Origin: JALZAA01 sp046724435
Lineage (GTDB): Bacteria > Actinomycetota > Acidimicrobiia > IMCC26256 > JACDBD01
DNA length: 44,559 nt
Assembly (NCBI GenBank): GCA_046724435.1
Contig: JBKOWN010000053.1
Span: forward strand, 1-44,559
Reading direction: 5' to 3'
The translations under genes and the position numbers were made by a program. A model generated the notes under the pieces. That model was given only the letters and a program-made list of their open reading frames with translations. It was not told the origin of the DNA and made no database searches. How positions within the stretch are numbered: position 1 is the first letter of the stretch; each line of letters opens with the position of its first letter. Positions 14,657 to 23,221 of this stretch are shown here, piece after piece.

Positions 14657-17290
14657 GGCGTCGTTCCCCAACGCTTCGGCGAGATCGGCGCGGCCGCCGA
14701 CGCCGAGCTTCTCGTAGGCGCGCTGCAGGTGGTTCTCGACCGTGCGCGTCGACACGACGATCGTCTCGGCAATCTCCCGGCTGGTCAGCCCGCGGGCAGC
14801 GAGCGTGGCGACCTCGCGCTCGCGCTTCGTGAGCGCGACCGGCGGCGGGGCGATCTCGAGGGCAGGGCTGCGCGCGCCTTCGCATCGTTCGGTGAGTGCT
14901 CGGGCGCGTTTGGCCGCCGCCGATGCGCGGCGCCGGAGCCCCTCGCGGTCGTACAGGGTCGATGCCTGCGTGGCCGCCTCGGCCGCGTAGAGCCAGGCGC
15001 CCGTGTCCTCGAAGGCCTCGGACGCGGCGTCGAGGCCGGGGGCCTCGGTCTTGGTGAGGGCGGTCGCGTGCGCGAGCCGCGCCGGCATGAGCCGGCCGTC
15101 AACGTGCTCGGCGATCCGCTCGAGGTGCTCGGCCGCTTCGGCCGGCTCCCCGAGGCGGGCCAGGTCGTGGAACGCGCCGGCCGCAAGGGCGAACTGTCCG
15201 CCCTCCACGCCGGTATCGGCGGCAGCGCGCAACATCGCGAGGGCGCGGCCGTGCTCGCCGCGCAACCACGTGTACCAGGCGCGGCCGCGCTCGATGTCGA
15301 CGTCCATCATGCGAATCGGCGTCGGCGGTTCGGCGTCGAGGTCCTCGAGCGCGGCCTCGGCGCCGTCGAGGTCGCCGCTCAGCGCGAGCGCGTGCGCGAG
15401 GCCGCCGAACCCCCAGCGGGCGCTGGCGTGCGCGAGCTCGCCCCAGAGGACGGCCGCCTCGCGCAACCACCGGGCGGCGGTGACGACGCGCCCCTGCAGC
15501 AGGCAGGTGCGGCCGAGCATGACCGTGAACCAGCCCTGGCCCTCGAGCACTTGGGACTCGACGGCGCCGTCGTACCCCGCCTGGGCGGTCGCCTCCGCCT
15601 CTTCGAGCCGGCCCGCCTCCGCGAGCGCCAAAGCTCGCGCGACGAGGTAGACACCCGGGCCGGCCATCTGTACCTGGTTCCCGAGCTCGATCCGCAGCTC
15701 GAAGGCTCGGTCGGCGACGTGAATGGCATCCGACGTGCGGCCTGTGAGCGCGAGCGCGGTGCCGACGGCGAGCGCCGCCTTCACGACCACGCGGCCTGGG
15801 TACCGCGTCTCGTCGACCAGCGGCTCACCCAATGCGAGCGCTTCGCCCATGTCCGCGGCGAACAGCGCGTGGATGGCGCGCTGGGCGGTGAGCTCGGCGC
15901 GCAGGCTCGGGTCCTTGATCGCGCGCTCGGCGGCGATGGTGACCTCCTCGGCGTCGGCGGTCCGCCCGAGCCCGCGGAACAAGTTCGCCACCCGTGCCTC
16001 GGAGACCTGCGCCCGATCCTCGTCGCTCTGCGCTTCGGCTTCGACGGCGCGCAGAACGTCTTCCGCCGCTTCGTGCTCACCGAGCGTGTCGAGCATCCCG
16101 CCGAGCAGATGGCCCGCCTCCAAACCCGCGCCCGCGTCCCACGCGGCGCGGGCGAGCCGGCGCGCCAACAGGAAGTCGAAGGAGAAACTTGCCTGCCGCG
16201 CCGCGGTCATCAACAGGTGGGCGTGCTCGGTGTCGCCGCTCTCGAGCCGCCACACCGCGACCCGCAGCGCGTCCTCGGCCGACAGCTCGCCGGCGCCCTC
16301 GATCGTGTCGGCGAGGAGGCGGCAGATCCGGTCGTAGCGACCGGACGTCAGCTCGGTCCGCAGGACTTCGCCGTAGAGCGGGTGCGCCATGCGTACATGC
16401 CGACCGTCACGTCGTGCTTCGATGTCGATGAGGGCGCGGGCTTCGAGGCGATCGATGCACGCGCGCTCGGCGAGCGCGCAGATGGTCTCGAGGGCGACCG
16501 GCTCGCCGACGCTCACGACCTCGAGCGCGTCGCGCTCGGCGTCGTCGAGGGTGCCGAGACGCATGCGGACCAGCTCGGTCAAGCGTGGTGACGCTGCCGG
16601 CGAGCCCTGCAACCGCCAGATCCCGCGCACGTCGGTGAGCGAGCCCGACGCGACGGCGGAGATGATCAACTCGCGCAGGAAGAGGGCGTTGCCCTCGCTC
16701 CTGGTGCGCAGCGCGTGCACGGTGGTGCCGTCGACGGGGCCACCCAGCACGTCGACGGCCAGCATCGCGATGTCGGCGACCGTCAGCGGCGACACCTCGA
16801 TGCGATCGAGCAGCTCGTCCTTCCAGAGCATGACGACAGATTCGGGGGCCGGCTCGCCTGTGCGCAGCGTCACGACCGGGAACACGCCTCCGTGCAGGAC
16901 GAGGTGCAGCAGCAACGCCGCCGAGGCGTCGTCGAGGTCGTGGGCGTCGTCGACGACGAGTAGTAAGGGCCGGCCGTCGGGGTCGTCGAGGATGGCCTCG
17001 GCGAAGTAGCGCAGCAGGTCGCCGCGACTCTCGGACTCGCGGCTCGTCGCCGGCGGGAGCAGCGCCGCGAACGCGCCGTACGGGATGGTCGCCGAGCTTC
17101 GGTTGGCGCGGACACGCGCAGTCCGGTAGCCCCGCTCGGCGGCGAAGCCGAGGCATTCGAAGGCGAGGCGGGTCTTGCCGACGCCGGCGGGGCCCGCGAA
17201 CAGCACGCCGCCGGATTCGCGGTCCATCGCCGCCGCCACCTGCGTGAGCTCGGCGACCCGCCCCACCAACGGCCACGTCGCGGTGTTCAC
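14654..17290 (-). CDS. large AAA/LuxR-type transcriptional regulator (LAL family)
   Basis: An 878-aa regulator. The N-terminal AAA ATPase has Walker A FAGPAGVGKTRLAFE at about residues 31-45 and Walker B PLLLVVDDAHDLDDASAA. A long helical repeat (TPR-like) region follows, and a C-terminal LuxR HTH: LTKREREVATLAARGLTSRE, then STRTVENHLQRAYEKLG, in the last 60 residues. Such proteins activate target operons when an inducer and ATP bind. GTG 17290 is chosen because it stands directly before the domain start (WPLVGRVAEL); AAAGGA lies about 11 nt upstream, a rather long spacing. Its likely target is the acyl-CoA dehydrogenase just downstream (inference). Confidence 0.93.
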   Translation of the reverse strand: MNTATWPLVGRVAELTQVAAAMDRESGGVLFAGPAGVGKTRLAFECLGFAAERGYRTARVRANRSSATIPYGAFAALLPPATSRESESRGDLLRYFAEAILDDPDGRPLLLVVDDAHDLDDASAALLLHLVLHGGVFPVVTLRTGEPAPESVVMLWKDELLDRIEVSPLTVADIAMLAVDVLGGPVDGTTVHALRTRSEGNALFLRELIISAVASGSLTDVRGIWRLQGSPAASPRLTELVRMRLGTLDDAERDALEVVSVGEPVALETICALAERACIDRLEARALIDIEARRDGRHVRMAHPLYGEVLRTELTSGRYDRICRLLADTIEGAGELSAEDALRVAVWRLESGDTEHAHLLMTAARQASFSFDFLLARRLARAAWDAGAGLEAGHLLGGMLDTLGEHEAAEDVLRAVEAEAQSDEDRAQVSEARVANLFRGLGRTADAEEVTIAAERAIKDPSLRAELTAQRAIHALFAADMGEALALGEPLVDETRYPGRVVVKAALAVGTALALTGRTSDAIHVADRAFELRIELGNQVQMAGPGVYLVARALALAEAGRLEEAEATAQAGYDGAVESQVLEGQGWFTVMLGRTCLLQGRVVTAARWLREAAVLWGELAHASARWGFGGLAHALALSGDLDGAEAALEDLDAEPPTPIRMMDVDIERGRAWYTWLRGEHGRALAMLRAAADTGVEGGQFALAAGAFHDLARLGEPAEAAEHLERIAEHVDGRLMPARLAHATALTKTEAPGLDAASEAFEDTGAWLYAAEAATQASTLYDREGLRRRASAAAKRARALTERCEGARSPALEIAPPPVALTKREREVATLAARGLTSREIAETIVVSTRTVENHLQRAYEKLGVGGRADLAEALGNDA

Positions 17291-17310
17291 CGTGCCGTGG
17301 TCCTTTGCTG

Positions 17311-17359
17311 GTCGCCGTCGCAAGCGCCGGCTCCTGCGGCGCCGGTCGGCAAAGCCGCC
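17311..17359 (-). repeat. leader element copy D (upstream of the LuxR-type regulator)
   Basis: Minus strand GGCGGCTTTGCCGACCGG, then GGAGCCGGCGCTTGCGACGG, then CGACC. It differs from copy B mainly in the loop region. The nearest -10-like box is GAGAAT (17398-17393), 33 nt upstream and weak; no TANNNT box is at the usual distance. Confidence 0.65.
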
Positions 17360-17433
17360 GTCGCCGCGCCGTGCCCTGGAATCACGGGCGGCATTCTCGC
17401 ACGCCGGGACGGGGGAATCCCCAGGTACGCCGG

Positions 17434-17439
17434 TAGGTT
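17434..17439 (+). promoter_or_regulatory. -10 box TAGGTT of the third ABC exporter
   Basis: TAGGTT is followed 10 nt later by ATG 17450, giving a leader of only a few bases. Confidence 0.45.
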
Positions 17440-17449
17440 GGAGCGCACG

Positions 17450-19318
17450 ATGATGTACGGCGCATTACGCGGCTTCCGCAACGATCCTGAAGAGCTCGCG
17501 GGCAAGCACGTCGAGTGGAAGCTCATGCGGCGGGTCCTCCGCCTCGCCCGCCCCTACCGCTGGCTCCTGATCGGCTTCCTCGTCACGGCCGTGGCCGCGG
17601 CGATCGTGACGGTGATTCCGCCGCTGCTCTTCCGGTCCCTCCTCGACACCGCCGTGCCCGACAAGGACCGGACCCTCGTCGCCTGGCTGGCCGTGGGTGC
17701 CGTCGTGCTCGCGGTCGCCAACGCCCTGCTGAGCCTCTGGCAGCGCTGGTACTCGGCTCGCATCGGGGAGGGCCTCATCTTCACCATGCGGGTGAAGCTG
17801 TTCGACCACATCCAGCGGATGCCCGTCTCCTTCTTCACCCGAACCCAGACCGGCGCCCTCATGTCCCGCATGAACAACGACGTCATCGGCGCCCAGCAGG
17901 CCATCACGAACACGCTCGGCACGGTCGTCGGGAACGTCATCACGATCGGGGTGACCCTCACCGTGATGCTCGGGCTCGAATGGCGGTTGACGGTCCTGAC
18001 GCTCTTCGTGCTCCCGGCCTTCATCATCCCGGCCCGACGCATCGGGCGACGCCTCCAGCGCATCACCCGTGAGGGCATGCAGCTCAACGCGTCGATGAAC
18101 AACACGATCGCCGAGCGCTTCAACGTTGCTGGCGCGCTCGTCGTCAAGCTGTTCGGCAAGCACGATCGGGAACGCGACCAGTTCGAGAACCGCGCCGACC
18201 GGGTCCGCGACATCGGCGTCGCCACCGCCATGTACTCGCGCGTGTTGTTCGTGGCACTCGGGCTCGTCGCCGCGGTCGGTACCGCGGTCGTGTACTTCGT
18301 CGGCGGCAACCTGGTGATCTCCGGAACGCTGTCGATCGGAACGGTCGCGGCTTTCGTCATCTACGTGAGCCAGATCTACCAGCCGCTCACGCAGCTCACG
18401 AACGCCCGCGTCGACGTGCTGACCGCCCTCGTCTCGTTCGAGCGCGTGTTCGAGGTGCTCGACTTCGAGCCGATCGTCACCGACCGACCGGGTGCCGTCG
18501 ACCTCGTCGCGCCGAAGGGGCATATCGAGCTGGACCACGTGTGGTTCCGCCACCCACCGGGCGCAGTCACGTCGCTGCCGTCCCTCGAGGAGGGCGTCGT
18601 CGTCGCCGACGACGAGGAGAGCGGATGGATCCTGCGCGACGTGTCGCTCGAGGTGGAGCCGGGTGAGCTGATCGCGCTGGTCGGGCCGTCGGGAGCGGGC
18701 AAGACGACCACCGCGATGCTCGTCCCGAGGATCGCCGACGTGAGCGAAGGCCGGGTGCTGGTCGACGGCCATGACGTGCGCGACCTCACGCTCGAGTCGC
18801 TGCGCGACGCCGTCGGGTTCGTGATGCAGGACCCCCACCTGTTCCACGACACGATCAGCAACAACTTGCGCTATGCCCGCGCCGACGCCACCGACGACGA
18901 GCTCGTCGCCGCCGCCAAGGCGGCGAGGATCAACGACCTGATCATGAGCCTGCCGGAGGGGTACGGCACGATCGTCGGCGAGCGCGGATACCGAATGTCG
19001 GGTGGCGAGAAGCAACGCCTCGCGATAGCACGGATGTTGCTGAAAGATCCGGCGATCGTCATCCTCGACGAGGCGACGTCACACCTCGACTCCGAGTCGG
19101 AGCTCGCGATCCAACGCGCGCTCGCCGATGCCCTGCGCGGACGCACCGCGCTCGTGATCGCGCACCGACTGTCGACGATCGTGAACGCCGACCGCATCCT
19201 GGTCATGGACGACGGCCGCATCGTCGAGCAGGGGCGGCACGCGGAGCTGCTGCGCAACCGCGGGCTGTACTCCGACCTGTATCGCACGCAGCTCGACCGG
19301 GCCGCCGAGCCGGCGTAG
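17450..19318 (+). CDS. ABC exporter, fused permease/ATPase (homodimer type)
   Basis: A 622-aa half-transporter, about 20 residues longer than usual. The six-helix domain starts near residue 38 (RPYRWLLIGFLVTAVAAAIV) and includes QTGALMSRMNNDVIGAQQ. An acidic insert (SLPSLEEGVVVADDEESG) lies between the first ATPase strand and the strand before Walker A. ATPase motifs are VGPSGAGKTTT, MSGGEKQRLAIAR, VILDEATSHLD with the catalytic Glu, and the H-loop VIAHRLSTIVN. All sites look active, so a homodimer is likely. Start ATG 17450 (a second ATG follows at 17453) lies 10 nt after TAGGTT (17434-17439), with GGAG in between. Substrate unknown. Confidence 0.93.
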   Translation: MMYGALRGFRNDPEELAGKHVEWKLMRRVLRLARPYRWLLIGFLVTAVAAAIVTVIPPLLFRSLLDTAVPDKDRTLVAWLAVGAVVLAVANALLSLWQRWYSARIGEGLIFTMRVKLFDHIQRMPVSFFTRTQTGALMSRMNNDVIGAQQAITNTLGTVVGNVITIGVTLTVMLGLEWRLTVLTLFVLPAFIIPARRIGRRLQRITREGMQLNASMNNTIAERFNVAGALVVKLFGKHDRERDQFENRADRVRDIGVATAMYSRVLFVALGLVAAVGTAVVYFVGGNLVISGTLSIGTVAAFVIYVSQIYQPLTQLTNARVDVLTALVSFERVFEVLDFEPIVTDRPGAVDLVAPKGHIELDHVWFRHPPGAVTSLPSLEEGVVVADDEESGWILRDVSLEVEPGELIALVGPSGAGKTTTAMLVPRIADVSEGRVLVDGHDVRDLTLESLRDAVGFVMQDPHLFHDTISNNLRYARADATDDELVAAAKAARINDLIMSLPEGYGTIVGERGYRMSGGEKQRLAIARMLLKDPAIVILDEATSHLDSESELAIQRALADALRGRTALVIAHRLSTIVNADRILVMDDGRIVEQGRHAELLRNRGLYSDLYRTQLDRAAEPA

Positions 19319-19353
19319 CGCGCACCGAGACACGCCCTCGCCGCGGGCGCCAC

Positions 19354-19359
19354 TACCAT
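19354..19359 (+). promoter_or_regulatory. -10 box TACCAT before the SGNH hydrolase
   Basis: TACCAT, then CCGCCC, then ATC (19366-19368). This is the same 6-nt geometry as other leaderless starts here, but the codon at the expected first position is ATC, in frame with the hydrolase. Confidence 0.4.
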
Positions 19360-19395
19360 CCGCCCATCTGGCGGCGCAGCCTCATCTTCGGTGTC

Positions 19396-20304
19396 GTGAT
19401 CGCACTCCTCGTCGCCGGCACCGCGTTCGCGGTGATGGGACCGCTCCGGAGCGACGACGGCGGCGGCCGCGCCACACCGCCGGCGGTCTCGGGCACCGCA
19501 CCCGCGGGTGGGACCGCGACGCACCCGTGCCGAGCTCCCCTGAACCCCAAGAGCCCGTTGCGGCTCTGGATCGGCGGCGACTCGCTGACCGGTTCTCTCG
19601 GCCCGTCGCTCGGCCGGCGCACCGGCAACAGCGGCGTCGTGCAGCCCGTCTTCGACTCCCGCGTGTCGAGCGGACTGCTTTCCCCGGACTTCGTCAACTG
19701 GCCCCGGCACGGGGCCGAAGACATGTCGCGCTACAACCCCGAAGTCAGCGTCTTCATCATCGGCGCCAACGACGCGAAGGTCCTCCCCGAGGGAGCCACG
19801 CGAGATCCGAGTTGGCGAGCGCAGTACTCCGCGCTCGTCGAAGAGATGTTGACGGTCATCGGCGGGAACGGCCGCGCCGTGTACTGGGTCGGCGCGCCAG
19901 TGATGGCCGACGCCGCGTACTCGGAGCGCGTTCAGGGCGTCAACGACGTCTTCCGCGAGGTCGCGGCGAAGCACCCGGACGTTACTTATGTCGACGCCTA
20001 CACCCTGTTCGCCGCGCCCGACGGAAGCTTCGCGTCGACGCTGTCGGTCCCGGGCGGCAAGGTCGCCCGTGTGCGGGCCGCCGACGGCATCCACTTCACG
20101 CCCGAAGGCGGCGACCTGCTCGCCGAAACAGTGTTCGAACGCCTCGACGCCGCGTGCAGGATCACGGAGCAGGCCGTGCCCGGCGAGGCCAAGGCGACCG
20201 TCGAGGCACCGGGGAGCTCGTCGGTGCCCGGGTCGCGGCGAGACAGCTCGACGTCGACGACGAAGGCCCTGAACCCAGCAACGAGCAAGGCCTCGGGCGG
20301 GTAG
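19396..20304 (+). CDS. SGNH/GDSL hydrolase with N-terminal membrane anchor
   Basis: 302 aa from the first regular start (GTG 19396). A hydrophobic N-terminus, a Gly/Pro/Thr linker, then the SGNH fold: LRLWIGGDSLTGSLG with the block I Ser near residue 60, FIIGANDAK with the block III Asn, and DGIHFTPEGGDLLAE with the block V Asp/His. It resembles the DUF459-type SGNH group, which probably acts outside the cytoplasm on cell-envelope acyl or acetyl esters. The tail is Ser/Thr-rich. The GTG start leaves a signal segment with no positive charge. Extending to ATC 19366 adds IWRRSLIFGV and gives a normal basic n-region, matching the promoter position. Confidence 0.82.
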   Translation: MIALLVAGTAFAVMGPLRSDDGGGRATPPAVSGTAPAGGTATHPCRAPLNPKSPLRLWIGGDSLTGSLGPSLGRRTGNSGVVQPVFDSRVSSGLLSPDFVNWPRHGAEDMSRYNPEVSVFIIGANDAKVLPEGATRDPSWRAQYSALVEEMLTVIGGNGRAVYWVGAPVMADAAYSERVQGVNDVFREVAAKHPDVTYVDAYTLFAAPDGSFASTLSVPGGKVARVRAADGIHFTPEGGDLLAETVFERLDAACRITEQAVPGEAKATVEAPGSSSVPGSRRDSSTSTTKALNPATSKASGG

Positions 20305-20326
20305 GTCCGTCGGTCGCGCGCGTCGG

Positions 20327-20332
20327 TAGTCT
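20327..20332 (+). promoter_or_regulatory. -10 box TAGTCT, leaderless promoter of the 544-aa acyl-CoA dehydrogenase
   Basis: TAGTCT, CCCCAC, ATG at 20339: a 6-nt gap with no room for a Shine-Dalgarno. Confidence 0.6.
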
Positions 20333-20338
20333 CCCCAC

Positions 20339-21973
20339 ATGACAGTTCGGCTGGAAGCGGCGGCAGCCGCCGTCGACGCCGCTGCCGAGCTCACCACGAC
20401 TGCCGCCGAGCACCTGGCGCGCGGCGCGGCGGAGGACGGGCGCATCTCCGTCGCCAAGCTCGACCGACATCAGGTCCTCGCCTACGACCTCGCGCACGCC
20501 GCCAGCGGCCTCGAGGGGTGCCGCGTGATGCTCGACTACGGCGCGCGCGGCGAGCTCGAGGGAATGCTGGCTGCCGCCTTCGTGGCCGACGTCGTCGCCG
20601 ACATTGCGGGCAGGGTCGTCGCCCGCGACGAGATCTGGGGCGTGTCGGTCGACACGCTCAAACCCGCGCTCGACTTCGTCGCCGAGCGCCGCTCGCCCGA
20701 GTTCCTCGAGTCGATCGCCGCGCGCCTCCCCAAGGTCGGGACCGGGCCCCCGCACCTGTCCGACGACTTCGAGCTCGTCCGCGAGACGTTCCACCGTTTC
20801 GCCGAGGAGAAGGTGCGACCGGTCGCCGAGCACGTCCACCGCGCCAACGCCGATATCCCCGAGGACGTCATCTCCGGCCTTGCCGAGATCGGCGGGTTCG
20901 GACTATCGGTGCCCGAGGAGTACGGCGGCTTTGCGGCCGGCGGCGAGCACGACTATCTCGGGATGGTCGTCGCCACCGAGGAGCTGTCGTGGGGCTCGCT
21001 CGGCGTCGGTGGCTCGCTCATCACGCGCCCCGAGATCCTGACTCGAGCCATCGTGCAGGGTGGCACCGAGGAGCAGAAGCGGCGGTGGCTGCCGGGCATC
21101 GCGAGCGGCGAGCTGATGGTCGGCGTGATGGTCACCGAGCCCGACTACGGCTCCGATGTCGCCCACATCAAAGTGACGGCGACGCCCACCGAAGGCGGCT
21201 ATCTCATCAGCGGCGTGAAGACGTGGGCGACGTTCGCCGGCCGCGCGAACGTCCTCATGCTCCTCGCCCGCACCGATGCCGACCGCACGTCGGGTCACCG
21301 TGGGCTCTCCCTGTTCGTGGTCGAGAAGGAGCCCGCCGCCGGGCACGCGTTCGCGTTCGAGCAGCCGGGTGGGGGCAAGGTCGAAGGCCGAGCCATCGAC
21401 ACCCTCGGGTACCGCGGCATGCACTCCTACGAGGTCGCCTTCGACGACTGGTTCGTGCCCGCCGAGAACCTCGTCGGCGGCGAAGCCGGGCTCGGCCGCG
21501 GCTTCTACCTCCAGATGGAAGGGTTCGAGAACGGCCGCCTGCAGACGGCGGCGCGCGCGGTAGGGCTCATGCAAGCAGCCTTCGAGGCGGGCTTGGCGTA
21601 CGCACAGGAACGGCGCGTGTTCGGCCAGTCGGTCTTCGACTACCAGCTGAGCCAGGCGAAGCTCGCCCGGATGGCGACGCTCATCCAGGCCGGGCGGCAG
21701 TTCGCCTACGACGTCGCCCGCCGGATGGCCAAGGGAGAGGGTGCGCTGCAGGCGTCGATGGTGAAGGCGTACGTCTGCCGGGCGGCCGAGTGGGTGACGC
21801 GCGAGGCGATGCAGCTCCACGGGGGCATGGGCTACGCGGAGGAGTTCCCCGTGTCCCGCTACTTCGTCGACGCCCGAGTCCTGTCGATCTTCGAGGGTGC
21901 CGACGAGACCCTCTGCCTGCGGGTGATCGCCCGCCGCCTCGCCGAGCAGGCACTCGAGCGCGTCGGCGTCTGA
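20339..21973 (+). CDS. mcd: acyl-CoA dehydrogenase with N-terminal extension, probable (2S)-methylsuccinyl-CoA dehydrogenase
   Basis: A 544-aa flavoenzyme, about 150 residues longer than ordinary acyl-CoA dehydrogenases. The extra part is an N-terminal helical region (residues 1-130, with KLDRHQVLAYDLAHAASGLE). This length and extension are characteristic of methylsuccinyl-CoA dehydrogenase of the ethylmalonyl-CoA pathway, which makes mesaconyl-CoA (family knowledge). The core has FGLSVPEEYGGFA, MVTEPDYGSDVAHIKV, GVKTWATFAGRAN, RRVFGQSVFDYQLSQ, LHGGMGYAEEFPVSRYF and the catalytic Glu in SIFEGADETLCLR. Leaderless ATG start. A VOC protein follows 20 bases later. A MaoC hydratase and a CitE-type lyase for the next two steps are in the window. 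Confidence 0.85.
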   Translation: MTVRLEAAAAAVDAAAELTTTAAEHLARGAAEDGRISVAKLDRHQVLAYDLAHAASGLEGCRVMLDYGARGELEGMLAAAFVADVVADIAGRVVARDEIWGVSVDTLKPALDFVAERRSPEFLESIAARLPKVGTGPPHLSDDFELVRETFHRFAEEKVRPVAEHVHRANADIPEDVISGLAEIGGFGLSVPEEYGGFAAGGEHDYLGMVVATEELSWGSLGVGGSLITRPEILTRAIVQGGTEEQKRRWLPGIASGELMVGVMVTEPDYGSDVAHIKVTATPTEGGYLISGVKTWATFAGRANVLMLLARTDADRTSGHRGLSLFVVEKEPAAGHAFAFEQPGGGKVEGRAIDTLGYRGMHSYEVAFDDWFVPAENLVGGEAGLGRGFYLQMEGFENGRLQTAARAVGLMQAAFEAGLAYAQERRVFGQSVFDYQLSQAKLARMATLIQAGRQFAYDVARRMAKGEGALQASMVKAYVCRAAEWVTREAMQLHGGMGYAEEFPVSRYFVDARVLSIFEGADETLCLRVIARRLAEQALERVGV

Positions 21974-21993
21974 GCGGAGGAGAGGATCCGAGC

Positions 21994-22401
21994 GTGGATT
22001 ACAAGCTCGAGGTCATGGTCCTTCCGGTTGCGGACGTAGATCGGGCCAAGGCCTTCTACGAGCAGGCCGGCTTCACCGCGGACGTCGACACGCAGCCGAC
22101 CGAGAGCTTCCGCATCGTCCAGCTGACTCCCCTCGGGTCGGCCTGCTCGATCATCGTCGGCAAAGGGCTGACCACGGCGGCGCCCGGGTCGGCGCAGGCC
22201 ACGACCCTGGTCGTCGACGACATCGAGGCGGCACGGGCCGAGTTCCTCGAGCGCGGCATCGACGTCAGCGAGTTCTTCCACTTCGGGCCGGAAGGACAGG
22301 AGCCCGGGCTGCATCCCGAACGCGAGGACTACGGCTCGTTCGTGTCCTTCAACGATCCCGACGACAACAGCTGGCTCGTCCAGGAACGCCGCCGCAGCTA
22401 G
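21994..22401 (+). CDS. VOC family (glyoxalase-fold) protein
   Basis: A 135-aa two-module VOC protein: VMVLPVADVDRAKAFYEQAG at the start, then TTLVVDDIEAARAEFLERGI and a C-terminal SFNDPDDNSWLVQER. Metal ligands are not complete at every position, and the role is unknown (dioxygenase, isomerase and resistance functions all occur). GTG 21994 has GGAGGAGAGGA upstream and lies 20 nt after the acyl-CoA dehydrogenase stop, so the two form an operon. It might be a methylmalonyl- or ethylmalonyl-CoA epimerase relative, but nothing in the sequence proves it. Confidence 0.88.
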   Translation: MDYKLEVMVLPVADVDRAKAFYEQAGFTADVDTQPTESFRIVQLTPLGSACSIIVGKGLTTAAPGSAQATTLVVDDIEAARAEFLERGIDVSEFFHFGPEGQEPGLHPEREDYGSFVSFNDPDDNSWLVQERRRS

Positions 22402-22407
22402 CGCGCG

Positions 22408-22650
22408 TCACCGGGCGAACATGGCGAAGAAGTCGCGTTCGCCCGGCTGGAGGTACCGGTCTTCGCCGCGCTGCATGTCGGGGAGGAGCTTGTGGCCCAC
22501 CACAACGTCGGGGTTCGTCGGGTAGGCCTGGTCGTAGGTGAAGTACGACACCCACTGCGAGTTGATGTCGAGCTCCATCGCCCGGACCGCACCAGGGCGG
22601 ATGGTGACGTCGGTCGCGCTCGTCGGCTTCGTCCCCGGCCGGATCCCTGC
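22408..22650 (-). pseudogene. 3' remnant of a phosphodiester glycosidase (NAGPA/DUF2233-like) gene
   Basis: In the third minus frame about 80 codons are open between an in-frame TAG (22653-22651) and TGA 22408. They encode TDVTIRPGAVRAMELDIN, then SQWVSYFTYDQAYPTNPD and end ERDFFAMFAR. GAVRAMELDIN is typical of the C-terminus of the phosphodiester glycosidase domain, whose full genes are 3-4 times longer. An ATG exists at 22578 (56 aa), but the catalytic part is missing and the neighbouring gene begins 16 bases further on. It is most likely a decayed remnant. Confidence 0.6.
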
Positions 22651-22665
22651 CTATCGACCCGGACT

Positions 22666-23181
22666 CTAGGTGTCGCCGTCCCGCGGTTCGGGGATGGGCG
22701 GCGGACGGCCGATGCCGTACGCCTCGTGTCGTGCGAGGTCGAGCGCGTCGAGCTTGTCACGGATCTGCCGGTTGCCTTCGTCGGCGTCTTCGACGTGCGG
22801 TTGTGCAATGTCGACCGCGAGCTTCCGCACCCGCGCGGCGAGCTTCTCCGTCTCGATCACGCGGTATTTGAGGCCGACCAGTGCCTTGTGCCGCGCTTTG
22901 TCGGACAGCTGTGACGCCTCGACCAGCTTGGCGTCGATGGCGATCGCCTGCGTGTCGAGGTCCTCGGTCAGCGACTCGAGCTGGTCGACGGACGCACCGG
23001 CATCCGCCCGGCCGACGACCCGGCGGGTCTCGTCGACGCCGCGATGGATGCGACGGTGGAGAATCGCGGCCTCGCTCTGGTACAGCCACCACCCGCGGGG
23101 CATGCCCGGGTGGCGGCGGCGCATCCAGAGCACCAGCGCGACCGGCAGGAGTGGGAGACCCAGCAGGACGAGCGGGTCCAT
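22666..23181 (-). CDS. membrane-anchored coiled-coil protein, unknown
   Basis: A 171-aa protein with one N-terminal transmembrane helix (MDPLVLLGLPLLPVALVLWM) then RRRHPGMPRG, so the rest is probably cytoplasmic. The remainder is a long charged helical region with heptad character (IHRRI to QIRDKLDALDLARHEA) and a short Pro-rich tail. There is no catalytic motif. ATG 23181 is preferred over an ATG 24 nt upstream: it gives a tight N-in signal anchor, and GGAGGG stands directly before it with CACAGT in -10 position. No operon partner is clear. Confidence 0.75.
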   Translation of the reverse strand: MDPLVLLGLPLLPVALVLWMRRRHPGMPRGWWLYQSEAAILHRRIHRGVDETRRVVGRADAGASVDQLESLTEDLDTQAIAIDAKLVEASQLSDKARHKALVGLKYRVIETEKLAARVRKLAVDIAQPHVEDADEGNRQIRDKLDALDLARHEAYGIGRPPPIPEPRDGDT

Positions 23182-23221
23182 CCCTCCACTGTGCCCGCCG
23201 AGCAACCCGCGTGCGAGTCGG

